From: Mugil cephalus | Taxonomy: Eukaryota; Chordata; Actinopteri; Mugiliformes; Mugilidae | NCBI RefSeq assembly: GCF_022458985.1 | Contig: NC_061779.1 | Span: 11,234,501-11,298,500 of the forward strand | Direction: 5' to 3' | Length of the DNA: 64,000 nucleotides | In this document: piece by piece, positions 1 to 12,995 of the stretch | Position numbering within the stretch: the first letter of the stretch is position 1 | Layout: every line of letters begins with the position of its first letter | The notes under the pieces: generated by a model | Told to the model about the DNA's origin: nothing | Databases searched by the model: none | Seen by the model: the letters and a program-made list of their open reading frames with translations, nothing else | Translations under genes and position numbers: made by a program

Positions 1-108
1 CCTCGTAATCATTTCATAAACCGATACATGTAGTTTTTCTGTTCTTAACCAGCATGTGTCGACTCGACAGGTGTCAGTATTCATCTGCTCCCTGACTCTG
101 CTCCTCAG

Positions 109-3100
109 GTACCATTACTACGGCATCGCAGTGAAGGAGACCTCCCAGTATTATGACGTGATGTACTCCAAGAAGGGAGCGGCGTGGGTGAACGAGACGG
201 GGAAGAAAGAGGTCACGAAGCAGACAGTGGCGTATTCACCGCGCTCCAAACTGGGGACGCTCCTGCCAGAGTTTCCAAATGTCAAAGACCTAAATTTGCC
301 TGCCAGCCTGCCAGAAGAGAGGGTAAACAGGAGTTTTAAAAGTCCATCCTTACAGCGCCTCCAACGCCCCCCCGCCCTTTCCCTCCCTCCCTCCTTCGCC
401 TCTCCCTCTACAGTCTCACCATCTCTGCGCCCCCTCTGGCTCTTTTATCTGCCCCGGGACCTTCCCTGCGTTTAGAGAGGGACCTTGAGGATTTATATGC
501 TGGCTCCTCACTAACTCTTAATCTTTTGGGGGAGATAATAAGATCTAGCGGTGGACAAAGGACAGGCACTAGCTGTCCGGCTTTTAAAAGGGGGGCCATG
601 ATTTTAAATGGTTTGTGTTTTGCTGATCTCTAAAGCTCGTTTTATATTACACCGCTCAAGCCTGGTCCTGTAACATGTATTTATAGGTTCACATGCTTTG
701 TTCAAGATTTATTTTCTTGTTTTTGCACCACTTTTTTTTTTTTCCCCCAAAAGAGAAAAAAAAAAAACGCTATTAGGTTTGTGATAAAATTAGATGCTAA
801 TGCTCCGTTGTTGCCCGTAGGTGTCAACCTTCATCATGATGTACAGAACGCACTGTCAGAGGATACTGGACACCGTGATTCGAGCCAACTTTGACGAGGC
901 AAGGTTTCCGTGAGTCCGTTTAGATTCTGCTGCCACAGAATCCGTTTCTGTAATAAACTTATTCCTGTGATATTAATGTGCAGGTCCAAAGCTTCCTGCT
1001 GCACTTCTGGCAGGGCATGCCGCCCCACATGCTCCCTGTCCTCGGCTCGCCCACAGTGGTGAACATCGTCGGAGTTTGTGACTCCATCCTCTATAAGGCC
1101 ATTTCTGGGGTGCTGATGCCCACCGTCCTGCAAGCACTGCCTGATAGGTGAGCACCTGTCTTCTATCGAATTTCAAAATCTGCTCTAACCAGAACTCAGT
1201 CTAGTTTGATTTGTTTACACCTGTCTCTATCGATATAAAGTTGTGTGAATTAAAGCATTTGCACTAACAGTACTATTATTTTAATTATCAAACTTGTCCT
1301 TATCAACATATTAGTAACTGCTTTTATTTAAGATTTGGACAAAACGTACACATCTATATTATACCGTGTCATACTGTTAAATAAAGAGGAGTGTGTGAAT
1401 TAATTAATTATTATCAAGTAATTGTCTGTTTCTCAAGAGTTGTTATCAGTCACCTAAATGCTTATTTAGCTGTCATACGTCCTCTGGCCCCATCTTCTTA
1501 AATAATAGAGATTTTCCTGCTCTGTCTGTCACAAAGGACAACTGTTGAGCAGAAAAGTTAATTTTAACATAGATTCATTTTTTATTTAACCAGGAAGATC
1601 CCATTGAGATTAAGAACCTCATTTTTAAAGATGCCCTGGCCAAGATAAGCTTCAGCAAAAAAACAAAGCAAATAAATACTAAGGAAAGATAACAAATTAT
1701 AAGCAGGTTATAAAAATACAAGTGCATATTGTGGAGTTGATCTCACATGATCTCAGTTTGGACTGAAAAAAGCTCATTGAAATGAACTCTGTTAGTTTCC
1801 AGTCATTTTGTAAACACACATTATTGTGTGGCTATATGTTAAAGCAGAAGAAGGTATAAGACGGGAGAATCTTCATTAGGAGGCGTGTTTAGACCAACAC
1901 AGAAAAAAATAAGATAATTAGATAGTCCTACAACCAATCACAGCTAGTTTATGGTGTTCAACTCTAAGGCGCTCAGATGATATGTAAGACTACGTTGTTG
2001 CTATTCTTCTGTCCATCAAAGCCAAAACCAAAACTCAGCAAATCTCTGCTGGAGCTTAATCAGCTCCCAAAGGAGTTACTTTTCCCAACCAACTACATAA
2101 GATCTTTGATAAATTACGGTACAAAGTGCAGAAGAATAATTTTTATAAAGATATTACACTTGAAAGACATGACAGGCATTTATTTGTTGAACTGTTCATT
2201 TGATACTTGATGAAACTTTAATAGGGAAAAAACAAACATTATTAATCTATTATCTGTCCTCCCTCCTCCGCACAGTTTGACTCAGGTTATCCGAAAATTT
2301 GCCAAACAGCTCGATGAGTGGCTTAAAATAGCACTTCACGACCTTCCTGAAAACCTGAGGAATATCAAATTTGAACGTGAGTATAAAATACATCAACAAA
2401 TAGCTCTCGAAAACGAATGGCTCCTGTTTGTTTTTTTTGTTTGTGTGTTTTTGTTTACCTACATGTTTTTTCTCCTTGTTTTATTTCCAGTGTCGAGGAG
2501 ATTTTCTCAGATTCTCAAGCGGCAAACGTCATTAAACCATCTATGTCAGGTATCTATCGCGGCCTGAATGTTTTTTTTTTTTTTTTAATAAAATCCATAT
2601 GAAAGAACAAAGCCGATAAGGGATATGGGTGTTCTTGGGTACGTCATATTGTTGATTTATCTGTCCCCCCACCCCTCCAGGCATCTCGGACGGTGATAAA
2701 CAGCGCCGACATAACCTTTCAAATGTTGGAGGACTGGAGGAACGTGGACTTGAACAGCATCACCAAGCAGACACTTTACACCATGGAAGACTCACAGGAG
2801 GAGCACAGGCAGCTTATTATCCACTGTACGTACACACACTTCAGCTGATTCCACTCTTAACGCGCGTGAATGACACTTCACGTCCACATGAGAAACGCGG
2901 TGAGGGGACTATCATTCCCACGGCCGGCAGAGTCAAAGCATTATCGACGGAGACCAAAAGGTTAAACAAGTTCACTCTCCCCTCAAACACCCTGGGGAGC
3001 GTCTTGGATTCGCTGCGGCCTCGCTCCTCTGAATCAGTCCTGACGGGACCAAAGGCCACAGACACGTAGAAGCTGATGCATGATGATCGTGTTTGCACCC

Positions 3101-6100
3101 AAAACTTAGGAATTAAAAAAAAACAAATCTGTTGTCCGTCCTGTCGTAGTGTATCAGGAGTTTGACCGTCTGCTGGAGGAGCAGTCTCCCATCGAGGCTT
3201 ACATCGAGTGGCTGGACTCGATGGTGGATCGCTGCGTCGTCAAGGTCAGACACCTCATGCTTCTTTCCCTCAATCAGAAACAAAATGAGCTTTCTTATCC
3301 GACTCAGCACATTTTAAGATCACAGCTTTTACCAGAAGTGGTTTGAACTTCCCCCTTTTTTTTTTTTGCAAAGACACCTGTGGCTGAAAGCCGCTACCCT
3401 CTGCATGTCTTTCTTACACGGGGGGGGGGCACTTACGTAGCAATCCTCCCAGTTAATGATGTCTTCAAGCTTCCCATTTGCGTCCATTATGTGCCAGATA
3501 TGGGCTTGTAAAATCTGGTCGCCCCGGCAACGTCCTGGACCGCCCAGACAATAGTTCAATGGGAAGGCGTGTCCCTGGGGACAAATTAAATAGTTGACTT
3601 GTTGACATGTTTTTCGTTCCTGAGGGTTAAGCCCCAATACGCACCCAGGGGTTAATTCTACCCCGGCATCCCCCCACCCTCCCCCCCCCCCTCTTTTCTC
3701 ATGGAAATGTTCTCTCTAGGTGGCAGGGAAGAGGCCCGGGTGCCTGAAGAAGGTGGCCCAACAGTTCCTGCTGATGTGGTCATGTTTTGGTACCAGAGTC
3801 ATCCGGGATATGACCCTCCACAGCGCGCCCAGCTTTGGTGAGTTGCAAATGCTTTGTCATCATTTCAGAATCTGATTTATTGGCACTTGTCCTGGTGCTC
3901 GGTGCACAAGTCGTAGAAAGAAATTAGAAATAATTTTTTTTAGATAAAAGGAAGAAATTGTTCCAATGCAACGAGAGGGAAAACGTCTGGTTTGTGTCAT
4001 GCACACATACTTGCCGATGTTTGTGGACTCTTATGACTTTTATAAAGTGGTCAAAGAGTTTTGTCCCTAATCTCGATCTCTACATATATAATTATTTTAC
4101 ATTTTTTTAACTTAACAGCTCATCATATTACTCATCAGCGTAACAAGATGACCCGCCGCCAGTTTAAAAATGTCTCTCTTGATTTTCAAGTCATCTCATA
4201 TAAGTCTGATGTTTCCAGTCCCTTATCTTCTCTTCTCGAAACACTACGGGAGCTGGAACAAGTAAAATGGCTGCTGCTTTATTAGCTTGCACTAAGGGAA
4301 GAGCAGTAAAAAAAAAAAAAAAGAAAAGAAAAGAAAATGACTTCTCTTTCCTCTCCTTGTGTCCTTTGGCCCTGTCTGTGAATATCAAAGACACAGCTGG
4401 TTGCAGTGTTTTGATAAAGCAGGTCTCTGTGCACAAACAGCTAATTAACAAAAGCCGCCCCTCCCCTCTCTCCCGACGTGTTTGCCCGTCTTTTCCATTT
4501 TATGACCGGTCAGTGTTACACCCCGCTCCCCTGAATAGCCGCAAGTGTTTATTATGCGCACGGCGGTGGTGGCGGCGGCGGCGGCAGCAGCAGAAGAAGA
4601 AGTGACCGGCACAATGACACAATTGTGACGCTCCCTCACATGCCACGGACTCATCTTCCGTGCGACCCCCAGGGGTCAGCCGAGATATTTCTGGCACTGA
4701 GTCGGGGCGAGGAAATATTTAATATGTTTGGGATGTGATTTCTTGGGGTTGCGCCGTTTGTTCCACCGCTTTTGGACTCACACTTAAATCCATCTAAAAT
4801 AATCTATGACACTTGTTGTTGGTCTGCAGGATCCTTCCACCTGATCCATCTCATGTTTGACGATTATGTGCTTTACCTGCTGGAGTCCCTGCACTGCCAG
4901 GAGAGGGCCAACGACCTCATGAGGGCCATGAAAAGCGAGGGCAGCACAGGTGAGGCCGATACCTGGACGTCCACTGGACGACTGACTTAAAACCAACGCG
5001 TCAAAACAGAACGAGTTACCGTAAAATTAAATTCCCTGGTGTCACAGGAAGTTCAGCCGTTTCAAACTTTGTTGTTCAGTCTAATTTGACTTAGATGTTT
5101 GCAAGTAATTTTTCAAGTCACAAACCCAAAGATTTCTCTACTTGTAGCTCATTTCTTTTGTTTTGTGTGATGATAAATGACGATGTTTTTTGGCTTAGGT
5201 TCTTTCTGAAGTGATCACCTTTATTCTCTGACATTTCTGCACCAAACAGGAAGTGTCCAATTAATCAGTAGTGAAAATAATTATCAAAATACACCATGAA
5301 GAATAAAATCCATTCATTTTGGGGTTTGTTGAACTAAAAAAAGCCGTAGAGACCCAGCTGGGTTTGTTTTGTGTGTGTTTAGAGCTCATATGTGATACTT
5401 TACTTTAGTCTGTTCAACATTTTACGTAGTCAAAATGCCAGTAGAGGTGTCCCTTAGATATAAAGGGTTTATATACTTTAAAACCACCAAAAAAAGTGAC
5501 TGGAAACTTCGGTCGCTTTGAATATTTCTGAATCATCCACACATTTTCCTACATCAGCTCTCTCTCATCATAACGAGCAGAAGAGTTACTTGATACGACT
5601 GGTATCCCTCATGCGTCAAATAATCCAACAACCTGTCGTCTCTTGACACCTTCAGCGGAGCGAGAGGAGGAGTTCCCGCTGGCAGAAACCACTCCCACCT
5701 CCCCGTCTCCGGGGTCCTACTCTCCGGCTCGGTCCGTCCACTCGGTGGGCGTCTCCTCGGCCAGCTCCCCCACAGCGGCCGTGTCCCCGGAGTACTCGGG
5801 AGTCGCCGCCGCCGCTGCCGCCGCCGCCGCCACCACAGGTGAGACAGGACTCACCCGCAGTGAGTCAGTGAAACGCCTGAATGAGCAGAGTTTACCAGGC
5901 TTCACTGCGCATAGAAAACACTTGTCTCTGTGTCTATATATGTGTCTACCAGGCGCTGTTCAGTCATATACCTGGTCCCTTACATACACAGTGACAACAG
6001 CAGGCGGCTCCACCCCAGAGGCCGAACAGCAGCTGTCCTGCATGAGGAGCAGCGCCCCTGTCCCGCCTCCATCTTCTGCCCACAGGCTGCCAGTCTACAC

Positions 6101-9100
6101 CCACAGAGAGGAGCATGGGTAATTATGACTCCCTTATTTAAAGCTATTTTTGAAATCTTCTAAATGTCATTCAGTTTATTTTATATTTCTTGATTTATTA
6201 TTTCCATTCCAGGTACACTGGTAGCTACAACTATGGCAGCTACGCCAGCCAGCATCCCCACTCCATCCAGAGCCAGTACCCGAGTCTGGCCCATGAGCCG
6301 GCGATCCCAGCCCCCCTTCACTACTCCGCCTACCACCGCTCATCTGCACAGGTCAGTCACTCAGAAATTTGTTCAATGCTTAGTAAAAATCGGTTTAAAA
6401 AAATTTAACAAATTTTAAATATTGAATTAAATCTATTAAATGCATATTATATAATTGCTACTACCCTGTTGCCCACAACACTGGAATCATTTTAATTTTT
6501 TGGACACGTTCCTGTTTTTATTCACATTCATTTATATCATGTTGTCACAATTAAAAAATATATTTTAGTCTTCGTGCACAACAGTTCGTGTGTTGTTTGA
6601 TCATAAAAGAAAAGAAACATGGAGGAACATCCAGAAATGTTGCTGAACTCAGAGTTCAAACTGTGTCAGATGAGATGAATCGATTCTTAACGTAATGAAA
6701 AGTAGAAAAAACACAGTGTGACGACAACCCAGACATTTATTTACCAATCACAATCCTCCAAAAGTCATTATCAGTTCATCATACAATACATAACCGTGTT
6801 TTTATGATTGTGTCATTTCTTTTATTGGAAAAATAACTAGTAAATATGTGTCAGACACATAAAAAAAGATAAAGGCGCATAACTGTAAAAGCTGAAGAAT
6901 GAGGAAAAACTTGAGTCAATGTAAAATTAGAGCAGCTTCCAGTGAAAGGTTCAGCTTATTTTATCTGTGTAGTCACATAGTGTTATGGCAGAGATGTTTG
7001 CAATAGTGTGCGGTCGTGTACATCAGCACTATTTCATCTATTTACTAGGAGTGGGAAAAAATATCGATATGGCAATATATCGCGATACTTTTTCTCCCGA
7101 TACAATATCGATTTTAAAAGAAAAAGTCATGTTTTGGCCTGATCTTGAACAACTTCCACCGCCTTTTATGTACAAGTGCAATAAACTGGAAATGGATAAT
7201 TTGGATTAATATTGTTTTCTTGACTCAGCATGTCCAATGAATTATCATCGTCATCTAGTGTACATATTTGTATTTTACGCTTAATTCAAAAGTTCTCAGT
7301 GAACTATGTAGAATATTGCAATATATCACTATCATAATATCGCAATAATGTATCGTATCGTGACTCAAGTATCGTGATATGTATCGTATCGTGAAGACGT
7401 ATCCCACGTGAGTGAATGTGTTCAGATATACGTGACCAGGTCAGACACAGTGCGTAACGTGCTCCATGTTAGAGGCTGTGTCAGACCTGTGAACTGAAAC
7501 ATCAAAGGATTCAAATGTGAGAAAGAAACAAGTTTTCTTATGATGACATGAAATCCCTGATGTTGCAGCTCATGTAGCGGGTGGTGTGAGTTTACTCTTT
7601 TGGTAGTAATTTCCTGTCAAGGGTCCTCCAGCCTCCGCTGCCTTTATAGTGGGAGGAGATCAGCTGGGCCTCAACGCTCGCAGTGTTTCTAAAAGTCCCT
7701 GAATCACCCTCTCCACACAGCGGAAGCAGACAGTGAAAGGTGGCTCGGCCGGGGCCAAGAGGGGCCCTGCTCTGTTACTCCTCTTTCCAGCTCTCAATAG
7801 TCTCTTCATCTGCTCGAGCCAGTAGCCACGGAGCGGGGCAAGGGGGCGTTTATTAAAATATTGTTATTCAATGGTCTCTTTTCTGCTTGTGAACAAGAGG
7901 CAGCTGAGCCGTCTGTTCTGCCCTGACTGTCTTTTTCCATGCCGTGATCTCTCATAATGGGATCGACTGTCGTGTTTATATTTAGTGAGAAAAGGGAAAA
8001 AGCTCCTACTTCCACTTTTTTTTTTAAGACCCGTCTCAGCTTATATCGGGCACAATGCCTGCACTTTGTCAGTGTGAGAGGTTGGACACGGAGCCGAAAA
8101 ACTTTGTCGGATCCCCATCTGTTCAAAATATTTTTGTCGGCGATGTTTGCGGTCAGTCACCACAGGCAACAAAAATAACACAGGAAAGCCACTTTCTTCA
8201 TGAAAACCCTAATTTTCTTAAGTGGCTTAATTTTCTATTTTGACCACAACTTGTGAAGCAATTTCCTTTGACAGGAAATTACAGTTGGCAGGGTTAGTTC
8301 TCACCCAATGCTCCATGTTTAATACGCCGCCAAATATGATATCAGCAGAGCCGTAGGCACCTTTGAGGACGCTGAGGTTATGTCAGCTATTAAAGAGAGT
8401 GAGGATTCGTACCAACATTACTGTTTATTCCTGGCGATGCAGAGAGAGCAGGAATTCAAGTTTCTTGAAGGAATAGTTTGCAGGTTTCATTTGATGCGTC
8501 TCACTCCGACAGCAGCTGGTTAGCTTAGCATAAAGACTTGACATACAGGGAAACTTTTAGCCTGGCTACATCTGCAAATAACAAAATCTGTGTTTTATAT
8601 CCCACACATACTAAAACATTTATTTTGCAGCCGAATAAATAAAGACTGAGTTGTTGTTTCCTCCTCTTTCAAGTCTTTATGATAAGGGAAGTTATCTGAT
8701 GTGAGTGTGGTACCGTTCTTCTCATGTAAGGGAGAACATGAAGAGTCCTGTTACCCTTATATTCCAATTAATGATAAAAAATTCGGATTTGGGAAATTGT
8801 TAAATGATGTGTTTTGGACCTTTAACACGTGACCTAGAAGTAATATTACTGAAAAATCTATATTTATCTTTATTGAACAGAAGTGTGAATCTGATATGGA
8901 TATATTTTATTATTCCGTTAGACTTTCTTGACATGCATGGAGAAAATGTTCTATTTCCATGTCACGACTAAGGTGTTTTTGATTTGCACACCTGCAAACT
9001 GGAGACATATAAGGTGGATAAGTTCTTTTTAAAGACAGGAAACAGACAAATTTCAATTAATTCTGAAAATCTTTTGTATTCAATAAGACTGGAAGTGCAA

Positions 9101-9553
9101 CTTGTAAAACACTGTGGTTTGATGCCACATAATTCACATGTACATGTACTTTTTGACATGCACACTTTTATTCTTTTCTGTTTTGTTTGGTCTCCTCAGT
9201 GGGCGTGCACGCATGCTTCTCTCAGCAGATGAACTCTCCGCATTGCGATAACGTCTCTCCTCCTTTCCTCTGCTCCACAGTACCAACTCAACGGCCAGAT
9301 GTCTCGAATGGAGCCTTGCTTGATGGGCAGCACTCCTCGGTTGCACCCCACACCTGTCGCCCCCCGGTGGCCAGATGTGTCCCCTGCCAACAGCTGTTAC
9401 ACCAGCCCACCTATGCATTCATCCCGCTATGCCACCTCCGGGGACATGTACTCTCCCCTGGGCCCACGCAGAAACTCTGAGTACGAACACTCGCAGCATT
9501 TTCCCGGCTTCGCCTACATCAACGGAGAGGCCACCACGGGCTGGGCCAAATAG
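109..9553 (+). CDS. rfx4: RFX4 winged-helix transcription factor, 3' 13 exons (5' end outside window)
   Basis: RFX4 binds X-box DNA in the nucleus and drives ciliary and dorsal neural-tube programmes. Exons read: 109-322, 821-898, 984-1147, 2276-2376, 2491-2549, 2681-2825, 3150-3244, 3720-3837, 4830-4949, 5656-5838, 5953-6118, 6213-6351 and 9281-9553. Together they give 617 residues and a TAG stop at 9551-9553. The first exon starts with [10 protein letters not shown], the end of the RFX DNA-binding domain, so the start codon and most of that domain lie upstream. Next comes the conserved RFX extension and dimerisation region ([55 protein letters not shown]). The variable Ser/Pro-rich tail follows and ends in [18 protein letters not shown], as in mammalian RFX4. 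Two oddities are a GC-AG intron after exon 821-898 and a nine-alanine run in exon 5656-5838. Identification is by close agreement with remembered RFX4; exon borders follow splice signals and frame. Confidence 0.96.
1570..1665 (-). repeat. Interspersed repeat fragment in rfx4 intron
   Basis: The stretch around TTTATTTAACCAGGAAGATC resembles, in reverse orientation, the '...CTGGTTAAATAAAGG' 3' tail often seen on fish non-LTR elements. A comparable tail in the opposite orientation lies near 57565-57595. Family assignment is by recollection only. Confidence 0.4.
4560..4603 (+). repeat. GGC/CAG/AAG triplet tract in rfx4 intron
   Basis: Consecutive GGT/GGC, CAG and AAG triplets form a compound trinucleotide microsatellite inside the intron between exons 3720-3837 and 4830-4949. 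The surrounding 4330-4760 is otherwise complex sequence with homeodomain-type TAATTA, so it is not purely simple repeat. Confidence 0.6.
5805..5831 (+). repeat. rfx4: Coding GCC run (nine alanines) in rfx4
   Basis: Nine consecutive Ala codons (eight GCC, one GCT) lie next to the end of exon 5656-5838, just after SPEYSG. The matching part of mammalian RFX4 as I remember it (SPEYTG then STTG) has no such run. This is an expanded, potentially length-variable triplet tract in the C-terminal activation/variable region. Confidence 0.85.
7047..7415. mobile_element. hAT-like MITE rich in TATCG/CGATA motifs (rfx4 intron 12)
   Basis: The stretch starts with AGGAGTGGGAAAAAATATCG and ends with ...ATCGTGAAGACGTATCCCAC. 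The two ends are imperfect inverted repeats (GTGGGA...CGATA), and ATCGATAT/TATCGTG words are repeated near both ends. No intact transposase frame is present. The terminal GTGGGA resembles hAT-type ends, which is the basis for the class call. The exact borders and target-site duplication were not resolved. Confidence 0.55.
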
Positions 9554-10601
9554 CCTTCAAGCAATGCTTTGGACATCCGTGCACAATCTCCAGGCCCGCG
9601 AAAAGCCAGGAGGATGCAAAGTCTCTGAACACTTCCAATCAAGTGCATCACAAAAGGAGGGGCAGGGGGTAAAAAAAAGTACCAATGTAAGGTAATAGGA
9701 ATCATGGTATGGACGTTTTGACAATTTGACTCATCGCACCAATCGCTCTGATGATTGTGGTGCAATTTGTGCGGAGGTTTATTAAAATTTCTTCAACAGC
9801 TGATGGAAGAAGAAATATTTAATCATATAGATTGTCAAGAAAAAAAAAAAAATGCAGCAAAATCATTTGAAGAGTGCAATGCTGCTGCCAAGCTGTGCCT
9901 TTGTTTTAAGGAATGTATACACCTCTGCCAGAGTTTCTGTCAGTCTCACAAGTCAGCGCACAGGTCAGGCCACCGGCGGTCGCTCGGTAACGCCGGTGAG
10001 CGATGGCCCCGCGTGCCGCGAGCTGTTCCTGACTCCAGTACAATCTCAGCGACACCACTGTCTCCTCTTGTTGCTCGGCACCGTGCAGCGTCCTGTCTTG
10101 AGCTCTTTGCAGCAGATTCGTCTGGGACGATGATGAACTGTTCTGCCTTAACCTGCACCTGGGACACCGGTTACATTCAGTGGCACAAAGCCAAAACATC
10201 ACAGGCGACAGACTCGTGACCTCGACCGTCGCGCCGAAGTGTCTCTATCTGTTTTTTAAATGATTGAACTGCTGTCACAAGCTTTTCCCCTGTTTTTTCT
10301 GTGACTATATATACATATATATATGTATACGTATATATATATATATATGTATATGTATATATATATATATTATGTATTTTCTGTAACTTTGTAACATGGT
10401 GTATTCTTTATTTTCTATGTTACAACTGGTACTCTGTTCTATGTTTTGTATGGTTAGTAAAGGACGCATTAACCTAGGGTTGTGTGTTTTATAATGCACT
10501 CAAAGCTACTGAGGACCTATTACCCTATGGGTATTTATAAAACAAGGGAAAATATCAAAGTGTACAGTAACATGAAGTCTAGTCACTTTTGTGTAAATAA
10601 A
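9554..10601 (+). other. rfx4: rfx4 3' UTR with AT microsatellite and poly(A) signal
   Basis: Non-coding sequence after the rfx4 stop. It holds an (AT)n-rich tract at about 10306-10370 and a canonical AATAAA at 10596-10601, the first strong poly(A) signal after the stop codon. The UTR end is inferred from that signal only. Confidence 0.6.
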
Positions 10602-12840
10602 AGCACTGCAAACCATCTGTGGAGAGTGTTAAACTGTCACAGTTGATGTGTATGTGGGAGATATGTTGCCACATAAACAATTTCACAATTTAAACAGTGA
10701 ATCACTTTTTGTCAAATGTCTTATTTTTTTTTCAACTCTTTGTTTGTTCGTTCTCCAGACGAATACATAAAAATATTCTCTAAGTATATCCAAATATTAA
10801 CAAAAATCTTAATATTTAGTGAAACGTGTTCTGTCTGGGCAGAATTGTTGCCTTCTTTAGGAGTCACGACACAGTGGGGGCAGGGTCAGCAGCAGAGCGG
10901 CCACACCGCAGAAAGAATTACATTTCTATGGGGAGAATGTCCTGCTGTGCTGGGGTCATTGCACCTCAGTCCCGTAACCTTTGACCTCTGACCCCTTTCG
11001 AGGTTTGTATTTATTAGGGTGTCGATCCTCTGAGATACATCCCAGAAACCCTGAACGAGTCACAGCTGAGACTCCGAATGCAGAAAAGTTGTTTAAAGCA
11101 AAAAGGGGGAAAAAAAAATAAAATAGCTCCTCCCTTCTCGGCGATTTAATCACGAGACCTCCGTGTCAATATCAATATCCGCTGAAGATTTCAGAGGAAG
11201 ATGTGTGATCTGGTCAGCTGAGAGATAAGCACTGTCAGAACTTTCATCTTTGATATGATGAAAATACAGGGGTTATAGCGCGCCTCTTTATTTTTTAGTC
11301 ATATAGTTATCAAAGGGTTATGAAATATGCATATATGTCTCCTGAAGCCAGTCGTGTCTTTGAATGACTGCCAATGATCTAAAGATGCATCGGAAAATGT
11401 AAGATTAAAATAACATTTTACAAATATTATAACAATTAAACTTGTGGTATTTATGCATTTATAAAAACACATCACAGCGCACGTATAACTTCACCAGCAA
11501 GGGTTCAGTTTCCACAACAAAAGGGTAACAATAAAGACTGTTACATAAACAGACTGAAAGAGACAAGAGACAACTTGTAAAAACAGCGGCACTGGTTCAC
11601 CCGGCATAACCAACCAGGCAGCAGTTAGTCACAGAGCTTTACTTTCTCTGTAGAGTCACTTCACCAGAGTTACTGCTGCTGCAAAACGTGTCAACAATGT
11701 TTTTGTTTGTTTGTTTTTCTGTACAAAGACTTTTTAGATTAAATTTAAAAAAATAAACATTTGCTCGTCGTAATAACCGTAAAAACCTTCTACGTATTCT
11801 CGTTTCTCCTTCAGATCATTTGATGTGCACAACGTAAGGTGAGTATTTAATTAAAGTCAGTTTTTAAGCATTAATGGATCACCTAAAGCAGTCCTAAAAG
11901 TTATAAGTGGAGATCACTGACTTTTTTATACGTTTGCCTCCTCTTCAGATACTTAAATCAATATTATTTTTATTATTATTAATATATAATTAATAATAAT
12001 AATACAATGTGCTGCTTTGGATGTTTGCAGTATATTTATTTTAGTTGTCATGATCTAAATGTCTAATAAAGCTGAGGTGTATGCATGTTAGTAGCACAGT
12101 GAATGAATGTATGAATGAATGAATGCTTTATTTCAAACATGTAATACAAAAAACAGAAAAAAATAAATAAATAAAAAGAACATTTGAACAATACTGTGGA
12201 GTAGGAAGAAGCCTTACACTTCTCCATTTAACATTTACTTCCTGTGTGTGTTTTTTTTGAAAAACACAATTTGTTTATTCTAGTTTGTTTTTGTTTTTTG
12301 TTTTTTTGTTTTTTAAACGGAGCTTTTTCACTGAGTCTTATGTCGTTGTTACCTGCTCTGTGTGCCCTTAATTGCCCCCTGGGGACAAATAGTTTTATGT
12401 ATCTGAATCTGAATGAAAAATAAATAAATAAATAAACAGTGCTCAGACGGGATGAGGCTCTTCGTTGCCTTACACATAATTTGTGTAAATTTGTTAAAGT
12501 GAACCAGATGAGTGAGTTTCAATATTTTTGATTTTCCGAATGACCGGTTCGTTGCCATGCAACAGTCGAAACAACCGAATCACCTTGGACACCGTTTTGC
12601 CCATTATTTTTGTAAATTTTATGATAATTTTGTACATATTTTGCTTACACCGTTCCTATTTTATTTTACTAGATAACACTTTTATTTATTTATTTATTTT
12701 TTAATTTTAATCGTATTTTATTTTTTATTTTTATTTGTGTTTTTAAGAGCGTTTTTTTTTTTTTTATGTGCAGCTAAGGTCCAGTGACCAAGAAGTTTCC
12801 CTTGTGGATGATTAAAGTCTGTCTAAGTCTAAATCTAGTC
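10602..12840. other. rfx4-ric8b intergenic region, no gene seen
   Basis: No convincing coding exon is seen on either strand. It holds AT-rich sequence, (GAAT)n runs near 12103-12124, and two short stretches that look like 3' tails of non-LTR elements: 12355-12420 (CCCCCTGGGGACAAATAG...) and 12780-12840 (TTTCCCTTGTGG...AAGTCTAAGTCT-like). Open frames here are short and low-complexity. Confidence 0.6.
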
Positions 12841-12956
12841 TAAGTGTAGTCTGGTCGAGTCTATCCGTGGAGCCCAGCTGGGATGGGGACAGTCAGGGGA
12901 GTGGCAGCACTACACCACGGTAGCTTCACTTAGCCTCGGTTAGCCTCAGTTAGCCT

Positions 12957-12964
12957 TGACGTCA
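12957..12964. promoter_or_regulatory. Consensus palindromic CRE upstream of ric8b
   Basis: The sequence TGACGTCA, inside the longer palindrome TTGACGTCAA (12956-12965), lies 31 bp before the ric8b ATG. This is the full CREB/ATF site. It follows three tandem TTAGCCT-type units at about 12929-12955. Whether it is in the 5' UTR or the promoter cannot be told without a mapped transcription start. Confidence 0.7.
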
Positions 12965-12995
12965 AACCTAAGCGAGCTAACGCCCGGTAGCTGCC

